Shown: positions 57,220 through 64,000 of the stretch, piece by piece | Position numbering within the stretch: the first letter of the stretch is position 1 | How the letters are laid out: every line of letters begins with the position of its first letter | DNA from: Lineus longissimus | Taxonomy: Eukaryota > Nemertea > Pilidiophora > Heteronemertea > Lineidae | DNA length: 64,000 bases | Direction of reading: 5' to 3' | Assembly (NCBI RefSeq): GCF_910592395.1 | Contig: NC_088311.1 | Span: 21,608,646 to 21,672,645 of the forward strand | The notes under the pieces: model-generated | What the model saw: the letters and a program-made list of their open reading frames with translations, nothing else | What the model was told of the DNA's origin: nothing | Databases searched by the model: none | Position numbers and translations under genes: made by a program

Positions 57220-59630
57220 CCTGGTTGTGAAAGCAACTAGGCTTTGAAGACGCCCTTCAGTGGTCAAAATAAACTGTCTCGCTGATGTCAGGTTGGGACA
57301 GAAACTGGGCCTTGTGTGGATGTTCTTCAGTGGTCATAATAGGCTGTGTCTCTAGCTAGTGCCAGGTTGTGACAGAAGCTGGGCCTAGTGTGGATGCTCC
57401 ATAATGGTTTGAAAAGCCTCTAGCTGATATCGGGTTTTGACAGAAACTAGACCATGTGTGGACGCTCTTCAGTGGTAAGAATAGGCTGTGACGTGTCTCT
57501 AGCTGACGCCAGGTTGAGACGAGACACAAGGCCTTGTGCGGATGCTCTTCAATGGTCAGAATAGGGCTGTCTCTAGCTGACGTCAGGTTGAGACAGAAAC
57601 TAGGCCTTGTAAAGACAATCTTCAAAGGTCTGAATAGGATGTGTCTCCAGCTGATGACGTCAGGTTGAGACAGAAACAAGACCTTGCATGGACGCTCCTC
57701 AGTAGTCAGAATAGGGCTGTCTCTAGCTGGTGCCAGGTTGAGACGGAAGCTGTGCCATGTGTGGACGCTCTTCAGTGGTAAGAATAGGCTGTGACGTGTC
57801 TCTAGCTGACGTCAGGTTGAGACAGACACAAGGCCTTGTGTGGACGCTCCTCCATGGTCAGAATAGGGCTGTCTCTAGTAGCTGGTGCCAGGTTGAGACA
57901 GAAACTAGGCCTTGTGAAGACAATCTTCAAAGGTCAGAATAGGATGTGTCTCCAGCCGATGTCGTCAGGTTGAGACAGAAACAAGACCTTGCGTGGATGC
58001 TCTTCAATGGTCAGAATAGGGCTCTCTCTAGCTGGTGGCATTTTGAGACAGAAACTAGGCCTTGTGAATACAATCTTCAAAGGTCAGAATAGGATGTGTC
58101 TCCAGCTGATGTCGTCAGGTTGAGACAGAAACAAGGCCTTGTGTGGATGCTCTTCAATGGTCAGAATAGGGCTCTCTCTAGCTGGTGCCAGGTTGAGACA
58201 GAAGCTGTGCCATGTGTGGACGCTCTTCAGTGGTAAGAATAGGCTGTGACGTGTCTCTAGCTGACGTCAGGTTGAGACAGACACAAGGCCTTGTGAAGAC
58301 AATCTTCAAAGGTCAGAATAGGATGTGTCTCCAGCTGATGTCGTCAGGTTGAGACAGAAACAAGACCTTGCTTGGACGCTCCTCAGTGGTTTGAATGTGG
58401 CTATCTCTAGTAGCTGGTGCCATGTTGAGACGGAAGCTGTGCCATGTGTGGACACTTTTCTGTGGTAAGAATAGGCTGTGACGTGTCTCTATAGCTGACG
58501 TCAGGTTGAGACAGACACAAGGCCTTGTGTGGATGCTCTCCAATGGTCAGAATAGGGCTGTCTCTAGTAGCTGGTGCCAGGTTGAGACAGAAGCTGTGCC
58601 ATGTGTGGACACTTTTCTGTGGTAAGAATAGGCTGTGACGTGTCTCTAGCTGACGGCAGGTTGAGACAGACACAAGGCCTTGTGAAGACAATCTTCAAAG
58701 GTCAGAATAGTATGTGTCTCCAGCTGATGTCGTCAGGTTGAGACAGAAACAAGACCTTGCTTGGACGCTCCTCAGTGGTTTGAATGTGGCTGTCTCTAGT
58801 AGCTGGTGCCAGGTTGAGACAGAAGCTGTGCCATGTGTGGACATCTCTGTGGTAAGAATAGGCTGTGACGTGTCTCTAGCTGAAGTCAGGTTGAGACAGA
58901 CACAAGGCCTTGTGTGGACGCTCCTCAATGGTCAGAATAGGGCTGTCTCTAGTAGCTGGTGCCAGGTTGGGACAGAAGCTGTGCCATGTGTGGACACTTT
59001 TCTCTGGTAAGAATAGGCTGTGACGTGTCTCTAGCTGACGTCAGGTTGAGACAGACACAAGGCCTTGTGTGGACGCTCTTCAATGGTCAGAATAGGGCTC
59101 TCTCTAGCTGGTGCCAGGTTGAGACAGAAACTAGGCCTTGTGAAGATAATCTTCAAAGGTCAGAATAGGATGTGTCTCCAGCTGATGTCGTCAGGTTGAG
59201 ACAGAAACAAGACCATGCGTGGATGCTCTTCAATGGTCAGAATAGGGCTCTCTCTAGCTGGTGCCAGGTTGAGACAGAAACTAGGCCTTGTGAAGATAAT
59301 CTTCAAAGGTCAGAATAGGATGTGTCTCCAGCTGATGTCGTCAGGTTGAGACAGAAACAAGACCTTGCTTGGACGCTCCTCAGTGGTTTGAATGGGGCTG
59401 TCTCTAGTATCTGTTGCCAGGTTGAGACAGAAGCTGTGCCATGTGTGGACGCTCTTCGGTTGTAAGAAGAGGCTGTGACGTGTCTCTATAGCTGACGTCA
59501 GGTTGAGACAGAAGCTGTGTCATGCGTGGACACTCTTCGGTGGTAAGAATGGGCAGTGTCTCTAGCTGATGTCAGGTTGAGACAGAAACTGGGCCTTGTG
59601 TGGACGCTCTACAGTTTAGTATACAATTTT
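57220..59630. repeat. 2.4-kb minisatellite, about 31 units of about 77 bp, with higher-order structure
   Basis: The landmark CAGGTTGAGACAGA and its variants recur about 31 times at steps of 67-79 bp, mostly 76-77, from 57291 to 59576. Four unit types can be told apart by the text after the landmark: AAGCTGTGCCATGTGTGG, CACAAGGCCTTGTGTGG, AACTAGGCCTTGTGAAG and AACAAGACCTTGCTTGG. They follow one another in partly regular order, giving a larger period of about 300 bp. The unit before a CACAAGGCCTTG type usually ends GCTGACGTCAGG and contains a CRE octamer. Reading frames over it are repeat artefacts. It is unlike a CRISPR array, since the whole unit repeats. Confidence 0.95.
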
Positions 59631-60373
59631 CGTCCTCACCGTGTTTTTTATCTAGTGAGACAAATGCGACGGACGCCGGAACGATTCGAAGGTTGCCAGC
59701 TCGATTACCCTGATCGGATGCTAGAACCGCGGTTGAAGACGGATGATAGAGGTAGTATTTGCTGATTATGGCCATTTTGCACAATCACCGGTCGTGCTTC
59801 ATTTGAATTAGACATACTAGGTTGTATTGTTTTCATAACTAATTAATCGCACAACGATTGGAGCTTCATTTGAAGAACGGCGGTAGCCTTAGTCATAATG
59901 TCGCCGCTCGGTCGTTATGGGATCAGTTAGAAAGACAATTTTGAACAAACCCCACAAAATTTCTCCTCCAATCTGAAAAATGGAATCACGACTTTGCCGC
60001 TAAAAACGATTAGATGTGACATGACGATATAATCATGTGATTTTATGGCAATTTTGAATGGATGGGCGTTTGGGTCGTACCATCTACTAAAAAAATCCGT
60101 TTAAAGTTTTCATAACATCACTTGACCCAATTATTTTGTAAACGTTTTATAACATCACTCGGGCCAATATTTCAATATCATAATCATACTTGGGTAAAAT
60201 AAGAAGAACAAACATCCCATTTACGCCCGACGTCTGTGCCCGGACTATCACCAGATCACCGCTGACCGTAAGTTGTGCTGCGTGTACGTTAGAAACCGTG
60301 AGTTGTGCTGCGTACGTCAAAAAGTGAGGATTATCCGCAGAAAGCGACTATCCAAAACGGAGTATATATCGAG
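59631..60373. other. upstream region of the 60374 ORF
   Basis: No exon is supported. A near-duplicate of GTAAGTTGTGCTGCGTGTAC at about 60269 and GTGAGTTGTGCTGCGTACGT at about 60299 lies just ahead of the ORF. Either could act as a 5' UTR splice donor, and TTATCCGCAG at 60331-60340 is an acceptor-like end, so the start of the transcript is unclear. Confidence 0.4.
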
Positions 60374-61150
60374 ATGGAGTCCAAATGTCCCTACAAACAA
60401 GGCTTTGGTGATGTTGAGGACTGCCCAGGCACGCGACCGGTGATTGTCTCGAACCCGTCGAAATGTTGTTGGCAACGGTCGTACAGATCATTCCCGTGCT
60501 TGGTTCTCTTCTCGTTCCTGCTTCTCGTGGCGTCTGTGGGTGTGCTGTTATTCATAGTCACGGGATTGCCGACAAATCCGCGACGGCTGGTCATAGAAGT
60601 CGCCAAAGACGGTGCAAATGAGCGCGATACGGCTTCCATTGGCGAAAACGTCGGTGGTTCGGACGTTTTGCACGACGTCATGAGTTTGGTCGAAGGAAAC
60701 CTAAGGGAAGGCGGGACCGTCTTGGTAAAGAACGAAACTAACAGGACCTTAGCCAGATTACTGCAGCTACTGAAGGCGAGGGTCAGCCGTGGGACGCTGG
60801 GTTCTACGAAGCGACGAGGAGGCGACGAGGAGTCGGGGAACAACATTGATAATATCAACGTGGTCTCAATCAATATCATCAACAGCCACAACAATAACAA
60901 CAACGATAACAATGACGATGATACCGAAGATAGCAACAACAATGTCAAATATGCGAAAAACACGACGCACATGGATGGGAACAATGTCGTTAATGTTGAG
61001 AGAAGCTTTGACGGCAACAAAGTTGGGAACGATAATAATAACTTGAATAACAATACTGGTAACAACATCATCATCGGTTGGCCGAAAAGCGACTCGAATT
61101 CAACCGCTGCGCCGGAGACGACAACTACGGCGATGACTGGTGCGAATTAG
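60374..61150 (+). CDS. unrecognised single-pass membrane protein with Asn-rich tail
   Basis: I do not recognise this protein. The frame is open for 258 codons from an ATG in good context (GAGATGG) to a TAG. Residues 1-40 are Cys-, Pro- and Lys-containing (MESKCPYKQGFGDVEDCPG; a CC pair at 30-31 before a basic WQRSYRS). Then comes one strong hydrophobic span, about residues 40-62 (CLVLFSFLLLVASVGVLLFI), with no cleavable signal peptide look. This suggests a type II membrane protein or signal anchor. Residues 85-135 look helical and charged, with NETN and NRT sequons. From about 150 on it is Asn/Asp-rich with more N-x-S/T sites (NTT, NST) and a Thr-rich end. The last codons could instead be a splice donor (GACTG/GTGCGA), the ectodomain continuing beyond. 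G/C-ending codons in the first half support coding. Confidence 0.55.
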   Translation: MESKCPYKQGFGDVEDCPGTRPVIVSNPSKCCWQRSYRSFPCLVLFSFLLLVASVGVLLFIVTGLPTNPRRLVIEVAKDGANERDTASIGENVGGSDVLHDVMSLVEGNLREGGTVLVKNETNRTLARLLQLLKARVSRGTLGSTKRRGGDEESGNNIDNINVVSINIINSHNNNNNDNNDDDTEDSNNNVKYAKNTTHMDGNNVVNVERSFDGNKVGNDNNNLNNNTGNNIIIGWPKSDSNSTAAPETTTTAMTGAN

Positions 61151-61885
61151 AATAATCGACGCCGGACTGCATGTGACAGGGATCCATTACCTCAAACATT
61201 GTAATGGGAAAACTTTTACGGAATCTATCATCAGTTGGCTAAGAGCAAAAATATGTAACTCCATTGTATCTTTAAAATCATGCCGAACTACCGGCGTTGT
61301 GAGTACATCCATCCTTCAAAGGAAATGAGGAGACTTCAGGATTGACATTCACCGCCGGTAATTAAGATGGTCATCGGGAAGTTATAACACGGGATTTTTT
61401 ATCGTTGATAAATACTAATATATATACCCGATAGGCTGTTATTATCAACCTTATACTTGAAGGACTTTGCAGATTTATACGTCTTTTGCATGGTTCGACC
61501 AAAACAGGTGACTGAATAATACATTATGGCCGATTGCAGGGACATATGGCTGCATTTTGGATCAAAGAATTAAGTCACAACCAACCAGCGACAGTCATTG
61601 TCTCTGAAAATGCCCTTAATTTTAAGAGGTTGGTACCTTTTTTCCGATCCTGTTTCTGTGGTTACATATTTTCGTTCTTGTGAATTAATGATTCATCGCG
61701 TTATCTGCATGGCTTCTTCCGTAGGACTTTTTGTAAAAAAATTCAACACTTCAGCACCCAAGCAGGTTTAACCCCTTCAGTACCGTTAGCATTGCTTTCT
61801 TTCTGGTGTATCGTTTTGTCCCGATTATTAAGGATGTATATGCTTGGAAAGTTCTCCTAAACCATAACAGCTGTGGAACCTCACA

Positions 61886-62045
61886 CCAAGCAGTGGAACC
61901 CCCCTTAGCAGACACCTCTCAATTAAGACACCCCCTCTATAAGGGACACTAGTTTTGGTCCCAAATTGGTTGTATCCCTTCAATTTGACCTCTCTAATCA
62001 GAACATCTCTGTAGGGTGTCCTTAACAGAGAGGTTCTGCTACATT
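61886..62045. repeat. dispersed repeat (GTCCTTAACAGAGAGGTTCT family)
   Basis: It contains CTCTATAAGGGACACTAGTT TTGGTCCC, then inversely GGGTGTCCTTAACAGAGAGG followed by TTCTGCTACA. It is the fullest member of the family seen at 16209, 26810, 33495, 47595 and 51870. It is probably a degenerate MITE about 150 bp long. Confidence 0.6.
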
Positions 62046-62676
62046 GTCTTTTGAACATACCACAATGGACATTTGAGGAGGGCTATAGACTTGAGGAAGG
62101 CTATAGACTTGAGGAAGGGGCAGATGGTCCATTTCACGTCAATTCCATCAGTCCTGAAAAGGACTGGCTGTGCCTATATGTAGAATAACAGAAAGAACAC
62201 CATGCTTATTTTTCTAATATGTTTAATGAAATAAATGTCAAATATAATACAGTATTGGTTTTGCCTCATGATTCATAAGGACATACATTTTAAAACTAAC
62301 ATCTTCATTCATTTAGCACCAACAGGACCACCACTAAAGGCCAGGCCAAATTAAAGAATAGTTTTAAAGGGTTTGCTAAAATTCATCCCTATTGTCTCCA
62401 TCTGAAATAAACCTGAATTTGACCAAAATCACAAAATGGTCACAATTTGCTTTTCACTTGTAGAATATATTGGTGGAAACATTCTTTAAACGCAAAGACC
62501 TAAACAAAAATTTAAAATAGCTTGTTTTTGCGAGGTAGGCTGCATTAGGGAGAATGTGGCCGGTTTTTCAAATAGTGAATTATCTCCGACATGCTTATTT
62601 TACACTCAGTGAATAGCCCTGAGGGAGTTGAGTATAGGCAGATGAGAAGTCTGCATAATTTATCAGCATAATTAGA

Positions 62677-62802
62677 CACTGGGTGATATGAACAAAAACT
62701 AGCAAATGCTTTTACTGAAATTTTGTACAGAAATGCCTAGTGTAAATGTACGTGGAGTTTTAGAAAAAAGCATTTGCTAGTTTTTATTCATATTACCCAC
62801 TG
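62677..62802. mobile_element. 126-bp foldback element
   Basis: CACTGGGTGATATGAACAAA and AACTAGCAAATGCTTTT are mirrored by AAAAGCATTTGCTAGTTTTT and ATTCATATTACCCACTG. Arms are about 38 bp with two or three mismatches, and the loop is about 50 bp. It is non-coding. Confidence 0.85.
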
Positions 62803-63530
62803 CTTCAGTTCATCATGATTTTGGGGAGTGAATTTCATGTCTGTTGTTCTCTAATTAATGCTGCAGGTTTTGTTAACTCATCTTCTCAGCACATCATAAC
62901 GCCAATTGGTTTTTGTTATATACTATATAAGATAACTGTAGCGGGGAAATAGCTGTACCACCTTACCTTACACGTAGTTGAGTAACACTGGAAACACTAT
63001 GTACACAAATGATTTAAGCCACAAGGGACAGAGTCGATAAGATACAAATATTATCACTACCTATTGGCAAGAAAACAAGGAGAAATCGGGCAAGAATCAG
63101 ATTGGTACACATAAAATTCGGAAGAAATCAGATATGTTGTGCCGAGTTTTCATGTAACACAAAATGAAAGAGAGTAAAACGAACAGCTATGCTTGATTTA
63201 CAATGACAGTACTGCCCAGAATGAACCAACCATGCTGTGTGCATCCCAAGGAAGGCCTGTATCATTCCAGAAAATCTGTTACTAAAACAGGTTTTACATT
63301 TTGGTGGTAGCTACACCCTTCTAATATTCGCTAGTGTTTGTGATATGCACATTTATGACACTGAACGAAGACCTCGGGGATAGCCATGTTCATTCAAAAT
63401 GATCATAATCCATAAATGTTGTTAAAAACTTAATTTGTTTTATTAGGTAACACTTACTAAGAAAGAGACCAGCCCTTTCCAGGATGATAAAAGTAAGACA
63501 ATCTATTCACATTCAAAGTCAAAACCAATA

Positions 63531-63720
63531 TGTGACCCATCACAGCAAAACCAGGCGCATGTCGCTCTGAGCTTGACAGGTTGAGACGGACTCTCTGTTC
63601 ATTTCTCTATTGTTTGCCTTTTGTGAAATATGAGCACATCAATGACTTCCATTATCTCCTGGTGTCATTTAGGTTCATCTTCTGTGCGACAAGCGCCTGG
63701 TTTTGCTGTGACGGGTCACA
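63531..63720. mobile_element. TGTGACCC-family MITE, copy 2
   Basis: The element is 190 bp. The left terminus begins TGTGACCCATCACAGCAAAA and continues CCAGGCGC; the right terminus is its inverse, with one mismatch in 28. TA on both sides (63529-63530 and 63721-63722) could be a target duplication. It shares its interior with the copy at 56019-56193. Confidence 0.88.
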
Positions 63721-64000
63721 TATTCCATCATTGGGACCTTCATTTTTGTTATATTAAAAATACTCAAATATCAGTTTCAAATCAACATCAACTCAGTCAT
63801 TTGGTTGACAATAGAAGATAATGTTACAATGTCTACTAGTAATCCGCTGTCCATTTACAAAATTTTAAAGACCAGCTTTGTTTGTTCAAAACTTTCAAAT
63901 TTCAAATTAATTTTCATTTTGCATTGATATTAATTTTAACCACTTGAACGCGGGATACTTTTTGTGCCAAAACATCACCCCTGCCATCTATATGCAGACA

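Larger units (their letters stand above)
61151..64000. other. downstream non-coding region with dispersed elements
   Basis: No reading frame here is supported. The stretch holds the dispersed repeat at 61886-62045, a foldback at 62677-62802 and a MITE at 63531-63720. A small tandem repeat of CTATAGACTTGAGGAAGG lies near 62080-62118. Confidence 0.5.

Noticed and set aside
57356-59168. Several 60-107 codon frames on both strands
   Set aside because: Translations of the 77-bp minisatellite; they share repeated peptides and lack start or splice logic.
57220-59630. CRISPR-like regular repeats
   Set aside because: The whole unit repeats with no unique spacers, and the host is an animal genome.
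60391-61074. 227-codon hydrophobic frame on the minus strand
   Set aside because: Antisense shadow of the Asn-rich plus-strand frame; Leu/Ser runs come from reverse reading of Asn/Asp codons.

Overview
The window is metazoan nuclear DNA. Genes are split by introns with canonical GT/AG borders, intergenic and intronic DNA is AT-rich and crowded with small foldback elements and minisatellites, and the three recognisable proteins are animal proteins. I saw no vertebrate-specific repeats. The miniature-element content and the frequent tacatgtac-type words fit a marine invertebrate bilaterian, but I cannot name the phylum from sequence alone.

Layout. 1-13357: gene-poor, with no exon I can support; it holds several perfect TGACGTCA palindromes, a perfect RFX-type X-box and homopolymer G tracts. 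13358-14521 (minus): intronless MOS kinase. 14522-21017: a 64-bp minisatellite and several foldback elements, probably including the CSPP1 3' UTR. 21018-53378 (minus): one large gene, CSPP1 (centrosome and spindle pole-associated protein 1). I rebuilt 44 coding exons by hand; every junction keeps one frame, giving about 1,654 residues. 53379-54830: short intergenic region between divergent genes, holding a 385-bp foldback element and palindromic candidate regulatory sites. 54831-56635 (plus): complete three-exon MMACHC (cobalamin-processing protein, 260 residues). 57220-59630: minisatellite of about 31 units of about 77 bp with higher-order structure and recurrent CRE octamers. 60374-61150 (plus): unrecognised ORF with one membrane span and an Asn-rich, N-glycosylation-rich tail. 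61151-64000: repeats only.

The three known proteins act in different processes: MOS is the germline MAPKKK of oocyte meiotic arrest, CSPP1 is a centrosome, spindle and cilium microtubule factor, and MMACHC handles intracellular vitamin B12. They are not an operon-like system. CSPP1 and MMACHC are arranged head to head 1.45 kb apart and could share a promoter region. MOS and CSPP1 also lie on the same arm of human chromosome 8, so their closeness here may be old linkage.

I found no convincing new multi-gene system. The observations most worth following are the CRE-bearing minisatellite, the exon-level internal repetition of CSPP1, a coding-like but frame-breaking candidate exon in a CSPP1 intron, and the unrecognised membrane protein.
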